Shown here piece by piece: positions 1-8,806 of a stretch of DNA of 64,000 bases (positions are counted from its first letter, which is position 1; the number at the start of each line of letters is the position of its first letter). This DNA comes from an uncultured Bacteroidales bacterium. Its GTDB lineage: Bacteria; Bacteroidota; Bacteroidia; Bacteroidales; F082. The notes beneath the pieces are model-generated. The model was not told the origin of the DNA, ran no database searches, and saw only the letters and a program-made list of their open reading frames with translations. The DNA lies in NCBI GenBank assembly GCA_905234455.1, contig CAJOIH010000004.1:1-64000 (forward strand). Reading direction: 5' to 3'. A program made the position numbers and the translations under genes.

Positions 1-19
1 AAGCGTTGATTACTTCCAT
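1..19 (-). CDS. rpsI: 30S ribosomal protein S9, N-terminal fragment (cut by window edge)
   Basis: Only the first six codons are inside the window; they read MEVINA on the minus strand, the usual start of Bacteroidales S9. It begins two bases after the rplM stop codon, which is the standard rplM-rpsI arrangement. The identification rests on that position and the six residues; the rest of the gene lies beyond base 1. Confidence 0.75.
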
Positions 20-21
20 GA

Positions 22-480
22 TTATTTCTTAATAGTGTTAATTTTGAGTTCTTCGGGTTGCTGGGCCTGATGCGGATGCTCTGAACCGGCATACACATAG
101 AGGTTGCCATAGATGGCGTTGCCAAGCTTGGTCTTGGGAAGCATGCCCTTGATGGCGTGCTCGAGAACAGCCTGAGGCTTTCTCTTCAACTGCTCGCTCA
201 CGTTGCGGAAACGCTGGCCACCCGGGAAACCGGTGTAATGCACATAGTACTTCTCGGCCATCTTGTTGCCGGTGAGCTGGATCTTCTCAGCATTGATGAT
301 GATCACGTTGTCGCCACAGTCGCTGTGGGGAGTGTAGCAAGGCTTGCGCTTGCCGCGGAGGATCATGGCGACCTCGGAAGCGAAACGTCCGAGAATCTGA
401 CCTTCAGCGTCGACTACATACCACTTCTTGTTGGCATTTTCCTTGTTGACGCTAACAGTTTTGTAACTTAAAGTATTCAT
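22..480 (-). CDS. rplM: 50S ribosomal protein L13
   Basis: 152-residue L13, an early-assembling large-subunit protein that binds 23S rRNA. The sequence shows the family landmarks: the N-terminal [21 protein letters not shown] block, [17 protein letters not shown], the VHYTGFPGG segment and the C-terminal [25 protein letters not shown] motif. Length is normal for Bacteroidota. It is the first gene of the rplM-rpsI unit and its promoter box lies about 65 bases upstream at 546-553, back to back with the promoter of the ABC ATPase gene. Confidence 0.97.
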   Translation of the reverse strand: MNTLSYKTVSVNKENANKKWYVVDAEGQILGRFASEVAMILRGKRKPCYTPHSDCGDNVIIINAEKIQLTGNKMAEKYYVHYTGFPGGQRFRNVSEQLKRKPQAVLEHAIKGMLPKTKLGNAIYGNLYVYAGSEHPHQAQQPEELKINTIKK

Positions 481-545
481 TTTCAGTTGTTTGTTTTTAT
501 CCTATTGATGACTGCGGATAGAACAGCTTTTTACTAACGAGGGCG

Positions 546-553
546 CAAAATTA
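546..553 (-). promoter_or_regulatory. -7 promoter box of rplM-rpsI
   Basis: Reads TAATTTTG on the minus strand, an exact match to the Bacteroidota TAnnTTTG box. Transcription should begin near 541. Only 13 bases separate it from the opposing box at 567-574. Confidence 0.65.
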
Positions 554-566
554 CAAAGAATTTTCT

Positions 567-574
567 TACCTTTG
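567..574 (+). promoter_or_regulatory. -7 promoter box of the GldA-like ABC ATPase gene
   Basis: Reads TACCTTTG, matching TAnnTTTG. The start codon is only 18 bases downstream, so the predicted leader is about a dozen bases. Confidence 0.65.
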
Positions 575-592
575 CACCCAAAATGAAAAAAA

Positions 593-1501
593 ATGTCAAT
601 CGAGATCCAAAATATCACCAAAAAGTATGGCGAACAACTCGCACTGAACAACGTTAACCTCCACATTGACAAGGGAATCGTGGGATTGCTCGGACCCAAC
701 GGCGCAGGCAAATCAACCCTTATGAAAATCATCACCTGCTTCATCCAACCCACCTCCGGCAAAGTGACAGTGAACGGGTTCGACGTGCTCGAACAACCCA
801 TGGACGTGAAACGCATCGTGGGCTACCTCCCTGAACACAACCCACTCTATCTCGACATGTACGTGCGCGAATACCTCGAGTTTGTCGCCGGCATCCACCA
901 ACTCAAAGGCAAAGCCGCCAAAGACCGCATCCAAGCCATGATCGACGAGACCGGCCTCGGCCCCGAAGCCCACAAGAAAATCGGCGCCCTCTCCAAAGGC
1001 TACCGCCAACGTGTGGGCCTGGCCCAAGCCATGATGCACGACCCCCAAGTGCTCATCCTCGACGAACCCACCTCAGGCCTCGACCCAAACCAACTCATCG
1101 ACATCCGTAATCTCATCGACAACCTGGGCAAAGAAAAAACCGTGCTCCTCTCCACCCATATCATGCAAGAAGTGGAAGCCATCTGCCAAAGGGCCATTAT
1201 TATTAATAAAGGTGTCGTGGTCGCCGACGACCAAATCGAAAACCTCAAACAAACCCATACCTCCGCCAACGTGGTCATCGTGGAGTTTGAGAACGAAGTG
1301 GCTCAACAACAACTCCTCAGCATCCCCAAAGTGGCCAAAGTGCAACGGGTGAAAAACAACCACTGGATCCTCGAACCTGAAGGCGATACCGACATTCGCG
1401 CGGGCTTGATGAAATGGTCGGTGGATAATGGGTTCATTATCAAGACACTGCAAAAAGAAGACATCAGCATCGAGGAAGCTTTCCAGAAACTCACGAAATA
1501 A
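593..1501 (+). CDS. ABC transporter ATP-binding protein, GldA-type
   Basis: 302-residue ATPase of an ABC exporter. Walker A GPNGAGKST is at residues 34-42, the signature LSKGYRQR at 133-140, and Walker B LILDEPTSGLD at about 154-164, followed by the switch histidine in LSTHIMQEVE. Length and the long C-terminal region after residue 215 resemble GldA, the ATPase named from Flavobacterium gliding-motility work; many non-gliding Bacteroidota carry a homolog. No permease partner (GldF/GldG-like) is adjacent: downstream lies metK with its own promoter. The partner must be encoded elsewhere, so substrate and role cannot be read from this locus. Confidence 0.85.
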   Translation: MSIEIQNITKKYGEQLALNNVNLHIDKGIVGLLGPNGAGKSTLMKIITCFIQPTSGKVTVNGFDVLEQPMDVKRIVGYLPEHNPLYLDMYVREYLEFVAGIHQLKGKAAKDRIQAMIDETGLGPEAHKKIGALSKGYRQRVGLAQAMMHDPQVLILDEPTSGLDPNQLIDIRNLIDNLGKEKTVLLSTHIMQEVEAICQRAIIINKGVVVADDQIENLKQTHTSANVVIVEFENEVAQQQLLSIPKVAKVQRVKNNHWILEPEGDTDIRAGLMKWSVDNGFIIKTLQKEDISIEEAFQKLTK

Positions 1502-1580
1502 TTTTTATCGAGAATTAGAGAAATCTTTATCGTAAAAAAAGAAAAATCCCTAATTCCCCCATTCTTGAGAAAAAAACTAT

Positions 1581-1588
1581 TATCTTTG
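1581..1588 (+). promoter_or_regulatory. -7 promoter box of the metK operon
   Basis: Reads TATCTTTG, matching TAnnTTTG. A start near 1593 would place the SAM-II-like element at the very 5' end of a leader of roughly 130 bases. Confidence 0.65.
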
Positions 1589-1594
1589 CAGCGC

Positions 1595-1650
1595 TTTTCG
1601 TGGAAAGATTTGTTTTGATTGCAACCACAAGAAAAAATGCTAAACCAATG
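1595..1650 (+). promoter_or_regulatory. SAM-II-like riboswitch in the metK leader
   Basis: The stem GTGG (1600-1603) pairs with CCAC (1625-1628) and can extend, after a two-base bulge, through TTTTC (1595-1599) with GAAAA (1631-1635). The loop contains GATTTG (1607-1612) and GATTGCAA (1617-1624), and the 3' tail contains AAATGCTAAA (1634-1643). These blocks, in this order and spacing, are what I recall as the conserved core of the SAM-II (SAM_alpha) aptamer, an H-type pseudoknot that binds S-adenosylmethionine. Location directly before SAM synthetase, at the 5' end of the predicted transcript, fits. Differences: two extra As before GATTTG, and about 70 bases between the element and the metK start, so how it would mask translation is unclear. 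Confidence 0.6.
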
Positions 1651-1722
1651 CTTTTTCCTTTTCCTTCAGTCAACAACTTCCCACACAAATGAATTTATTA
1701 ATCAATTAATAATCAATTTGTT

Positions 1723-3057
1723 ATGGGTTATTACTTCACTTCAGAATCGGTCTCAGAAGGCCATCCTGACAAAGTATCGGACCAGATATCCGATGCCGTA
1801 TTGGACGAAATACTACGTTACGATCCCAAGTCCAAAGTGGCTTGCGAGACCCTGGTGACCACCGGATTGTGCGTGGTAGCCGGCGAAATCCGCACCAACG
1901 CCTATGTCGAGATCCAAGACATCGCACGCCGCGTCATCGACCATATCGGCTACAATAAATCAGAATACCAATTCGACGCCCAATCATGCGGCGTGCTTTC
2001 GGCCCTCCATGGCCAGTCGAACGACATCTACATGGGCGTGGGCCGCAAGAAGCCTGAAGAACAAGGTGCTGGCGACCAAGGCATGATGTTCGGCTTCGCC
2101 ACCAACGAGACCGTCAACTACATGCCCTTGACCATCGACCTGGCCCACCTTTTGTTAAAGGAACTCGCCGCCATCCGACGCGAAGGCAAACAGATGAAAT
2201 ACCTCCGCCCCGACGCTAAGTCACAAGTGACCGTGGAATATGCAGAGGGATGGAAACCGCTGCGTATCGACACCATCGTCATCAGCACCCAGCATGACGA
2301 GTTCGTGAAGCCTGCCGACAACAGCGAAGAGGCCCAACGCGAGGCCGACATGCGGATGGTCGACAAAATCGAGGCCGACATCCTCAATTTCCTCCTGCCC
2401 CGTGTGAAACGCAAACTGCCCGCCCAGCTACGCAAGCTGTTCGACCAGGATATGAAGATCTTCGTCAACCCCACAGGCAAGTTCGTCATCGGCGGTCCCC
2501 ACGGCGACACCGGCCTCACCGGCCGCAAGATTATCGTCGACACCTACGGCGGCCGCGGCGCCCACGGCGGCGGCGCCTTCTCCGGCAAGGACAGCTCCAA
2601 GGTGGACCGCTCCGCAGCCTACGCCGCACGTCACATCGCCAAGAATATGGTGGCTGCCGGGCTGTGCGACCAAGCACTGGTGCAGATTGCCTATGCCATC
2701 GGCATCGCCGAGCCAGTGGGCTTCTACGTCAACACCGAAGGCACCGCCCATGTGAAAGGCAAGGATGGCAAGGTCTTGACAGATGCAGCCATCGCCGAGA
2801 AAATCCGCGGTATGGTGGACCTGCGCCCCTACGCCATCGTGAAACGTTTCGGCCTTACCAACCCCATCTTCGAGGAGACCGCCTCCTACGGTCATTTTGG
2901 TCGCCAACCTGAGACCCGCAAGGTCGAAGTCTTCTACAAGGACAAGACCACCTTTGTCGAAGGGGGCAAGACCTTTAAGAACGTGGAATTCTTCGGCTGG
3001 GAGAAACTCGACCTGGTCGATGGCTTCAAGAAAGCTTTCTTTACGGCTAAAAAATAA
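1723..3057 (+). CDS. metK: S-adenosylmethionine synthetase
   Basis: 444-residue methionine adenosyltransferase, making SAM from ATP and methionine in the cytoplasm. Seen: the N-terminal GHPDK motif (residues 13-17), [15 protein letters not shown], the phosphate-binding loop [20 protein letters not shown] and [19 protein letters not shown]. The length is slightly longer than the E. coli enzyme, as in other Bacteroidales. It heads an operon with ruvX five bases downstream, then def and a TPR lipoprotein. A SAM-II-like element in the leader suggests feedback control by its product. Confidence 0.97.
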   Translation: MGYYFTSESVSEGHPDKVSDQISDAVLDEILRYDPKSKVACETLVTTGLCVVAGEIRTNAYVEIQDIARRVIDHIGYNKSEYQFDAQSCGVLSALHGQSNDIYMGVGRKKPEEQGAGDQGMMFGFATNETVNYMPLTIDLAHLLLKELAAIRREGKQMKYLRPDAKSQVTVEYAEGWKPLRIDTIVISTQHDEFVKPADNSEEAQREADMRMVDKIEADILNFLLPRVKRKLPAQLRKLFDQDMKIFVNPTGKFVIGGPHGDTGLTGRKIIVDTYGGRGAHGGGAFSGKDSSKVDRSAAYAARHIAKNMVAAGLCDQALVQIAYAIGIAEPVGFYVNTEGTAHVKGKDGKVLTDAAIAEKIRGMVDLRPYAIVKRFGLTNPIFEETASYGHFGRQPETRKVEVFYKDKTTFVEGGKTFKNVEFFGWEKLDLVDGFKKAFFTAKK

Positions 3058-3062
3058 GGATC

Positions 3063-3476
3063 ATGGCTCGGATCATGGCTATCGATTTGGGTAGAAAACG
3101 CTGTGGCATCGCGGTCACCGACCCGCTGCAGATCATCGCCAATGGCCTGACTACCGTGGAGAGCGGCAAGCTGGCCGAATGGGTGGTCGACTATCTGCGG
3201 CAGGAAGAGGTCGAGACCATTGTCATCGGCGAACCCAAGGACATGCGCAACAACCCGTCGGACTGCTCCAAATACATCGAGCCTCTGGTGAACCGCCTGC
3301 GCAAGTTGCTGCCCCAAACGAACATCGTCCGGTACGACGAACGCTTCACCTCGGTGATGGCCCACCAGACCATGATCGACGCCGGCCTCAAGAAAAAACA
3401 ACGGCAAGACAAAGCCCTCGTGGATACCGTCGCCGCAACCATATTACTCCAATCCTATCTCAGCTCCTTGAAATAA
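3063..3476 (+). CDS. ruvX: Pre-16S rRNA nuclease / Holliday junction resolvase-like YqgF
   Basis: 137-residue RNase-H-fold protein of the YqgF/RuvX family, assigned in other bacteria to 5' maturation of 16S rRNA and formerly called a Holliday junction resolvase. Expected acidic residues are present: the aspartate in MAIDLGRKRCGIAVTD near the start, the glutamate in IGEPKD, the DERFTS block and the last aspartate in DKALVDTVAA. The start could be either of two methionines four codons apart; the first sits five bases after the metK stop and is kept. Cotranscription with metK is likely. Confidence 0.93.
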   Translation: MARIMAIDLGRKRCGIAVTDPLQIIANGLTTVESGKLAEWVVDYLRQEEVETIVIGEPKDMRNNPSDCSKYIEPLVNRLRKLLPQTNIVRYDERFTSVMAHQTMIDAGLKKKQRQDKALVDTVAATILLQSYLSSLK

Positions 3477-3495
3477 CTTTCAACTTTCAAATCAT

Positions 3496-4065
3496 ATGAT
3501 TCTTCCCATCGTTGCATACGGTCACCCAACCCTCAAAGCAGTCGCCAAGGACATCGACAAGGATTTCCCCGAACTGGAGAAACTTATTGCCGACATGTGG
3601 GAGACCTTGGCCCATTCCGAAGGCGTGGGACTGGCCGCTCCACAAGTAAACCAATCCATCCGCCTATTCCTGGTCGATGCTGATCCGTTCTATCCCGATT
3701 ACCCCGATGCCAAAGGCTTCAAGCAGGTGTTCATCAATGCCCATCTGATCGACACTTTTGGTGACGAGGTGCCTTTTAGGGAAGGATGCCTCAGCTTGCC
3801 CGGTATCTATGAAGAAGTGATCCGCCACGACGGCATCCGCTTGCGTTACCTGGACGAGAACTTCGTGGAACACGAGGAGGAATTCACCGGCATCAAGTCG
3901 CGCATCATCCAACACGAATACGATCACCTCGAAGGCCATGTGCATGTGGACCGGATCGCCCCGCTGAGAAAAATGCTGCTTCAAGGCAAACTGCGTGATA
4001 TCTCAGAAGGAAAATGCGACGTGGATTATAGAATGTTGTTCCCCAAAAAACAAAGAAGAAGATGA
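3496..4065 (+). CDS. def: Peptide deformylase
   Basis: 189-residue metalloenzyme that removes the formyl group from the N-terminal methionine of new proteins. All three family motifs are intact: GVGLAAPQ (motif 1), EGCLSLPG with the metal cysteine (motif 2) and QHEYDHLEG with the two metal histidines and the catalytic glutamate (motif 3). It follows ruvX by 19 bases; that gap contains a twofold heptamer ACTTTCA. The stop codon overlaps the next start in an ATGA arrangement. Confidence 0.96.
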   Translation: MILPIVAYGHPTLKAVAKDIDKDFPELEKLIADMWETLAHSEGVGLAAPQVNQSIRLFLVDADPFYPDYPDAKGFKQVFINAHLIDTFGDEVPFREGCLSLPGIYEEVIRHDGIRLRYLDENFVEHEEEFTGIKSRIIQHEYDHLEGHVHVDRIAPLRKMLLQGKLRDISEGKCDVDYRMLFPKKQRRR

Positions 4066-4493
4066 GAAAGACATTAATGCTGGCAGTATTGCTCGCCTTG
4101 GCCCTAACTGGATGCCATCGCAACGTGAAAACTACCCAAAAAGAACCTCAGCAGACCGCGGCCGTTGAAACCTTCGACTCGCCTGAGGCGCTGTTTAGCG
4201 CCATCGAGGAGGCTGTCTTCGCCAAACAGGATACCCAAAAGAGCATCGCTTTGGTCGATCAATTGTTGGCCGACTATCCCGATTTCGACAAGAACCCCGT
4301 GGCCCTGTTCATGCTCGCCAGCTTCGTCTATGATGAGCAACTACACGACCTCGACAAGGCGAGGGAGACCTATCAGCAAATTGTCGATGATTATCCCGAC
4401 AGCCCCTTTGCCAACGATGCCGCCATCTCCATCACCCAACTGGGCATGACCCCCGACGAGTTGGTCAGGATGTTCGAAGCCAACCAGGAGTGA
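4062..4493 (+). CDS. Small TPR-type lipoprotein of unknown function
   Basis: 143 residues beginning with a lipoprotein signal (MRKTLMLAVLLALALTGC; lipobox LTGC), so probably anchored in a membrane facing the periplasm. The mature part has two tetratricopeptide-like helical pairs: SIALVDQLLADYPDFDKNPVAL and the stretch around KARETYQQIVDDYPDSPFANDA. Such short TPR lipoproteins act as adaptors in envelope complexes, resembling BamD or YbgF repeats, but no specific partner can be named. The start overlaps the def stop, so it is translationally coupled to the metK-ruvX-def operon. It converges on the phosphopantetheinyl transferase gene with a gap of two bases. Confidence 0.8.
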   Translation: MRKTLMLAVLLALALTGCHRNVKTTQKEPQQTAAVETFDSPEALFSAIEEAVFAKQDTQKSIALVDQLLADYPDFDKNPVALFMLASFVYDEQLHDLDKARETYQQIVDDYPDSPFANDAAISITQLGMTPDELVRMFEANQE

Positions 4494-4495
4494 TC

Positions 4496-5065
4496 TCACC
4501 AATAGGCGACTGAATAAGCGTATTGCTTCTCGGGATTGACGTGTGTTTCCACCACTTCGTTTCCCTGGAGTAATCCGTGTAAATCACGGGTGATCCCCGT
4601 GCCCCTCAGCTTGAAAACGGCCTCTTTCTTGGTCCAATACTCAGTGAAGGTCCTTACTGGATCGTCGCTTTCATTAATAATGCGTTGCTCCTCCTCGTTC
4701 ATGGTGTAGCGGAGGAGTCCGTCGCCGGCCAGGTGGTAGCTCTCGATGTCGATGCCCACCGGCTGGTTGGAAACCGCTACGGCGATGCCGTTCTTGCAAT
4801 GGCTTAGGTTGAAATGGACCTCGGGATGGTCTTTCAGGAAAGGCTTCCCGTGCTCGTTATGGTCGAAGAGGAAAGGGTGGGAGAGACCTTGTTGCTCCAA
4901 TAGGTTTCGTAACATTACGTACGATTTCAAACAGGCATATTGGCCAAAAAGATGCTTGTATCTCAAAGCTTCTGCCCGACGTTCGTCAGATACCAAAGGG
5001 AGGAGACGCTGAATCTCCTCCTCGGTAACTTGGGCCATATCGTCAAAGATGTCAATGACCATCAT
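4496..5065 (-). CDS. 4'-phosphopantetheinyl transferase (Sfp/AcpT type)
   Basis: 189-residue enzyme expected to move 4'-phosphopantetheine from CoA to a conserved serine of an acyl or peptidyl carrier protein. The superfamily motifs are visible: VGIDIES near residue 103 with the magnesium aspartate, and FTEYWTKKEAVFKLRGTGI near residue 140. The N-terminal half shows the usual HPEVHFNLSHCKNGIAVAVS segment. Its start codon lies inside the last codons of atpG (overlap 14 bases), so it is the distal gene of the ATP synthase operon. Whether it serves fatty-acid ACP or another carrier cannot be told here. Confidence 0.88.
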   Translation of the reverse strand: MMVIDIFDDMAQVTEEEIQRLLPLVSDERRAEALRYKHLFGQYACLKSYVMLRNLLEQQGLSHPFLFDHNEHGKPFLKDHPEVHFNLSHCKNGIAVAVSNQPVGIDIESYHLAGDGLLRYTMNEEEQRIINESDDPVRTFTEYWTKKEAVFKLRGTGITRDLHGLLQGNEVVETHVNPEKQYAYSVAYW

Positions 5066-5945
5066 TCAACGCTTCAGCACCACCTACAATGTCAATTAAT
5101 TCGGTGGTGATCACATTCTGTCGGGCACGGTTGTAGTCACGTCGTAGTTCTTGGAGCAGGGTGGCGGCGTTGTCGCTCGCGATGAGCATGGCGGTCATCC
5201 GCGCCCCGTGTTCGGCGGTCATGGCGTCAAGCATCACCGAATAGAAGAGTGTGCGTATCACCTTGGGTACCAATGCGTTGACGAATTCTTCCCTAGAGGG
5301 CTCCACCAAGTAATCAAAGGTTTTCTCGGGGAAGCCTTCTCCCTTCGGGGCATCGCCCGAAGCCAAAGGCAGCAAAGCCTCGACTATGGGCTGCTGCACA
5401 CCGGCGTTCTTATGGTGGTTGTAGACCATCACCACGCGGTCGATGCGGCGCTCAAGGAAGGCTTGGACCATGAGGTCGCTGAGCTCGGTGGCGAGGTCAT
5501 ATGACAGTTCCTCACTGACGCTTTTGTGGGTGGTGGCCACGGTGATGCCGTTCTTGGCGGCAAACTCGGCAATCTTTTTCCCGTAGAGGTGTACTTCCAC
5601 ATGGTCGGCCCCCAGACGATCGGCGTAGTCGGTATAGGTCTTGAGGAAGAGCTTGTTGACGTTGGCGTTGTACACACCGCAGAGGCCTGAACTCGACGAG
5701 AAGGCCACAATGGCTACACGCTTGGGCTCACGCTGCTCCGCCAAAGGGATGTTCACCGTCTCCTCCAAGGCGTCAAGGTAGTTGGAGAGGGTCTCGTTGA
5801 GTTTGCTCTTATAGGGCAGGAAACGCAACGTAGTGCTCTCCGACTTCTTCAGCTTGGCGGCGGAGACCATTTTCATGGCGTTGGTGATCTTCTCAGTGGA
5901 AGCCACCGAGGCGATGCGGGCTCTTATTTCCTTTAGGCTAGGCAC
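5052..5945 (-). CDS. atpG: F-type ATP synthase gamma subunit
   Basis: 297-residue central-stalk subunit that rotates inside the alpha3beta3 head. N-terminal [21 protein letters not shown] and the C-terminal helix with [28 protein letters not shown] are both typical. Length is normal. The start overlaps the atpA stop by 13 bases and its end overlaps the phosphopantetheinyl transferase start by 14 bases, so translation is likely coupled on both sides. Confidence 0.96.
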   Translation of the reverse strand: MPSLKEIRARIASVASTEKITNAMKMVSAAKLKKSESTTLRFLPYKSKLNETLSNYLDALEETVNIPLAEQREPKRVAIVAFSSSSGLCGVYNANVNKLFLKTYTDYADRLGADHVEVHLYGKKIAEFAAKNGITVATTHKSVSEELSYDLATELSDLMVQAFLERRIDRVVMVYNHHKNAGVQQPIVEALLPLASGDAPKGEGFPEKTFDYLVEPSREEFVNALVPKVIRTLFYSVMLDAMTAEHGARMTAMLIASDNAATLLQELRRDYNRARQNVITTELIDIVGGAEALNDGH

Positions 5946-7492
5946 TGTTTGGCGGTTTCTTTTAGGAGATTCTTGATGTCGTCGTTGACGATGCCTTGTT
6001 TCAGCTGATCCAAGACATCCTTATGTTTGACTTCGAGGAGGCGGAGGAATTGTTTCTCGAACTCGTGGACTTTGTCAATGGGCACATTGCTGAGTAGGCC
6101 GTTGGTTCCGCAGAAGATGATGGCAATTTGCTTCTCCACGGGCATGGGGCTGTATTGTGGCTGTTTCAGCAACTCTACGTTCTTGCGGCCTTTGTCGAGG
6201 ATGGCGAGGGTGGCTGCGTCGAGTTCGGCGCCAAAGCGCGAAAAGGCTTCCATCTCACGGAACTGGGCCTGGTCCAACTTCAAGGTGCCTGCCACCTTCT
6301 TCATCGATTTGATCTGGGCGTTGCCACCTACACGCGACACCGAGATGCCTACGTTGATGGCGGGACGCACACCGGCGTTGAAGAGGCTGGTTTCCAGGAA
6401 GATCTGTCCGTCGGTGATGGAGATGACGTTGGTGGGGATGTAAGCGGAAACGTCGCCGGCCTGGGTCTCGATGATGGGCAAAGCGGTCATCGAGCCACCA
6501 CCACAGGCGATGTCCTTGATGCTGTCAGGCAGGTCGTTCATCTGGCGAGCCACTTCGTCGTTCTTGATGATCTTGGCCGCACGCTCGAGCAGACGGCTGT
6601 GCAGGTAGAAGATGTCGCCAGGATAGGCCTCACGTCCCGGAGGACGGCGGAGGATCAGCGACACCTCTCTGTAGGCGACAGCCTGCTTGGAGAGGTCGTC
6701 GTAGATGACCAGCGCATGACGGCCGGTATCGCGGAAATACTCGGCGATGGCAGCGCCGGCGTAAGGGGCGTAGAACTGCATGGCAGCGGGTTCGGAGGCA
6801 GGTGCCGACACTACGATGGTGTAGTCCATCGCACCGTGGTCCTGCAAGGCTTTCACCAGGTTGGCCACGGTGGAGCCTTTTTGTCCCACGGCGACGTAGA
6901 TGCAATAAACGGGATCGCCGTTCTTGAAGTTCTCCTTCTGGTTGATGATGGTGTCGATGGCGATGGCGGTCTTGCCGGTCTGACGGTCGCCGATGATGAG
7001 TTCGCGCTGGCCACGGCCGATGGGGATCATGGCATCGATGGCCTTGAGTCCAGTCTGCAAGGGCTCGTTGACGGGCTGACGGTAGATGACACCGGGGGCC
7101 TTGCGCTCCAATGGCATCTCGTAAGTCTGGCCTTGGATGGGTCCCTTGCCGTCGATGGGCATGCCCAGGCTGTTGACAACGCGGCCCAATAGGCCTTCGC
7201 CGGCCAGCACCGAGGCAATGCGTTGGGTACGGCGCACGGTCTCGCCTTCCATGATGCCCTCAGTGGGTCCGAGAAGCACCACGCCCACGTTGTCTTCCTC
7301 GAGGTTGAGCACCACGCCCATGGTGCCGTTCTCAAACTGCACCATCTCATTGGCTTGAACGTGGTCGAGCCCGTACACACGGGCCACACCGTCGCTGACC
7401 TGCAACACCTTGCCGATCTCCTCAAAGTTGGCGCGGTTGCTTAGGTTCTCCAGTTGCATCTTCAGGATGCTCGATATTTCGCTTGCTTTCAT
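5933..7492 (-). CDS. atpA: F-type ATP synthase alpha subunit
   Basis: 519-residue regulatory nucleotide-binding subunit of F1. It carries the P-loop GDRQTGKT near residue 170, the LERAAKI region and the alpha-type signature [14 protein letters not shown] near residue 375. Length is a little above the E. coli subunit. The start overlaps the atpH stop by four bases. The GC-rich opposite strand holds a long open frame with no family similarity, which is a shadow. Confidence 0.97.
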   Translation of the reverse strand: MKASEISSILKMQLENLSNRANFEEIGKVLQVSDGVARVYGLDHVQANEMVQFENGTMGVVLNLEEDNVGVVLLGPTEGIMEGETVRRTQRIASVLAGEGLLGRVVNSLGMPIDGKGPIQGQTYEMPLERKAPGVIYRQPVNEPLQTGLKAIDAMIPIGRGQRELIIGDRQTGKTAIAIDTIINQKENFKNGDPVYCIYVAVGQKGSTVANLVKALQDHGAMDYTIVVSAPASEPAAMQFYAPYAGAAIAEYFRDTGRHALVIYDDLSKQAVAYREVSLILRRPPGREAYPGDIFYLHSRLLERAAKIIKNDEVARQMNDLPDSIKDIACGGGSMTALPIIETQAGDVSAYIPTNVISITDGQIFLETSLFNAGVRPAINVGISVSRVGGNAQIKSMKKVAGTLKLDQAQFREMEAFSRFGAELDAATLAILDKGRKNVELLKQPQYSPMPVEKQIAIIFCGTNGLLSNVPIDKVHEFEKQFLRLLEVKHKDVLDQLKQGIVNDDIKNLLKETAKQCLA

Positions 7493-8022
7493 ATCTCTTT
7501 TTTCAGTTTTTCAAGACGGCCTTTGATGCTGGCATCGAGGCGGTCGTGTTCGATGTCGAGGACGAAGCCGCCAATAAGGGTGGGGTCGACCTTCACATGG
7601 AGTTCGGCGTCTTGGTGGAAAGTATCCCGCACGTAGTCGCCGATGCTTGCCAATGCCTTGTCATCAAGCTCGGTGGCGGTGGTGACGTCGGCACGAAGGA
7701 GGTGTTGCTCCTTTCGGTACAGCTCCTGATATTTCAGGGCAATGAGAAAGATGCGGTTCTCGCGCCGTTTCTCGGTCACGAACTCCAGGAAACGGGCCAG
7801 GCAGGGATGCACCGGGTCGCCGATGGCAGCATGCAGCAGCTGGAGCTTCTCCTGAGCCTCGTTCATGGGGTTGGAGAGCGCCTCGTTGAACTGCTGGATG
7901 GCCAGGCCATAGTTGGCCGTAAGCCGTACCAACCCTTCGTACACCTCACGGGCACACCCTTCCTCGTTGGCTGTTTGAAGCAGCGCACGGGCGTATCTAA
8001 CCGATATCTTTCCGTTGTCCAT
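7489..8022 (-). CDS. atpH: F-type ATP synthase delta subunit
   Basis: 177-residue peripheral-stalk subunit joining the b subunits to the top of F1. The N-terminal helical bundle begins [22 protein letters not shown] and the C-terminal domain contains [32 protein letters not shown], the standard delta signature (IGGxxxxxxDxxxDxSxxxxL). It overlaps atpF by one base and atpA by four. Confidence 0.94.
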   Translation of the reverse strand: MDNGKISVRYARALLQTANEEGCAREVYEGLVRLTANYGLAIQQFNEALSNPMNEAQEKLQLLHAAIGDPVHPCLARFLEFVTEKRRENRIFLIALKYQELYRKEQHLLRADVTTATELDDKALASIGDYVRDTFHQDAELHVKVDPTLIGGFVLDIEHDRLDASIKGRLEKLKKEI

Positions 8023-8525
8023 CAGGCTTCAATTCGGGGTTGGTTTTCTTTGAGGATGGCTTCTACATAGCGGCTCTGCGCATCTTTGTCGGCGAGTTCG
8101 CGTTGCAGCAACTTCTCGGCAATGTCGACCGAGAGGCTGATCACCTCGGCTTTCATCTGGCTCATGGCCTCTTCCTGTTCCTTCTGGATCTTCAGGCGAG
8201 CGTCAGCTACCATCTTCTCCGCTTCGGCGCGAGCCTCGTTGCGGGCCTCTTCGATGAGTTGCTTGCGCAGTTCCTGGCTCTCGTTGATGATGCGCACCTG
8301 CTCGGCTTGCTGCTCAGCCAGCGCCTTGGCTTTGGCGGCTTCGATGCCAGCCAACGCGTCGTTGGCCTCCTGGGCAGCCACCAAAGAGTCGCTGATGTGC
8401 TGATTGCGCTTGTCGACAGCCCCCATGATCATCGGCCAGCCCACCTTTGCCAAGATGAACAGCACGATGAGGAAGCCGATGAGCATCCATATCATCAAAC
8501 CGCTTTCAGGAAGAAAGAGTTCCAT
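8022..8525 (-). CDS. atpF: F-type ATP synthase b subunit
   Basis: 167-residue peripheral-stalk subunit. A single membrane helix lies at about residues 8-30 (LMIWMLIGFLIVLFILAKV). It is followed by a long, charged, alanine- and glutamate-rich coiled coil running to about residue 140 and a short end that contacts delta. Only one b-type gene is present, so the stalk is probably a homodimer. It starts one base after the atpE stop region and is flanked tightly on both sides. Confidence 0.94.
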   Translation of the reverse strand: MELFLPESGLMIWMLIGFLIVLFILAKVGWPMIMGAVDKRNQHISDSLVAAQEANDALAGIEAAKAKALAEQQAEQVRIINESQELRKQLIEEARNEARAEAEKMVADARLKIQKEQEEAMSQMKAEVISLSVDIAEKLLQRELADKDAQSRYVEAILKENQPRIEA

Positions 8526-8526
8526 G

Positions 8527-8781
8527 TTAAATGACGGCTAAGATACACACGACAACGGCAAACAGGGTGGCACCTTCGACAAGAGCACCGGCGATGATCA
8601 TGCTCGAACGGACATTGCCAGCGGCTTCGGGCTGACGGGCAATGGCCTCCATGGCCGACTTGCCGATGCCTCCAATACCCCAAGCGGCGCCGATAACGGC
8701 AATGGCTGCGGCAACGGCAGCAATACCAGGTACATAAGGTCCTTTTACAAATTCAAGTAAGATTGCTAAGATGTTTAACAT
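8527..8781 (-). CDS. atpE: F-type ATP synthase c subunit (proteolipid ring)
   Basis: 84-residue two-helix hairpin forming the rotor ring. The polar loop is ARQPEAAG (residues 48-55), and the ion-binding carboxylate is Glu69 in GALVEGATLF. The sodium-site residues of Ilyobacter/Propionigenium c subunits (Gln in helix 1 and the ES/T pair in helix 2) are not seen: helix 1 reads GIGGIGKSA and helix 2 has EGA. This suggests proton coupling, in contrast with the V-type proteolipid at 18845-19273. Confidence 0.95.
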   Translation of the reverse strand: MLNILAILLEFVKGPYVPGIAAVAAAIAVIGAAWGIGGIGKSAMEAIARQPEAAGNVRSSMIIAGALVEGATLFAVVVCILAVI

Positions 8782-8806
8782 AGTTGATAGTTTTAAGTTT
8801 GTTCAG

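Noticed and set aside
1502-1580. Possible terminator after the ABC ATPase gene (GAATTAG/CTAATTC inverted repeat)
   Set aside because: The arms are far apart, AT-rich and not followed by a clear T tract.
1619-1858. Open frame overlapping the metK leader and start
   Set aside because: Out of frame with metK, starts inside the riboswitch-like element and has no recognisable sequence.
6128-7192. 354-codon open frame on the plus strand opposite atpA
   Set aside because: Shadow of a GC-rich conserved gene; composition is His/Val/Asp repeats with no family text, and atpA accounts for this DNA.
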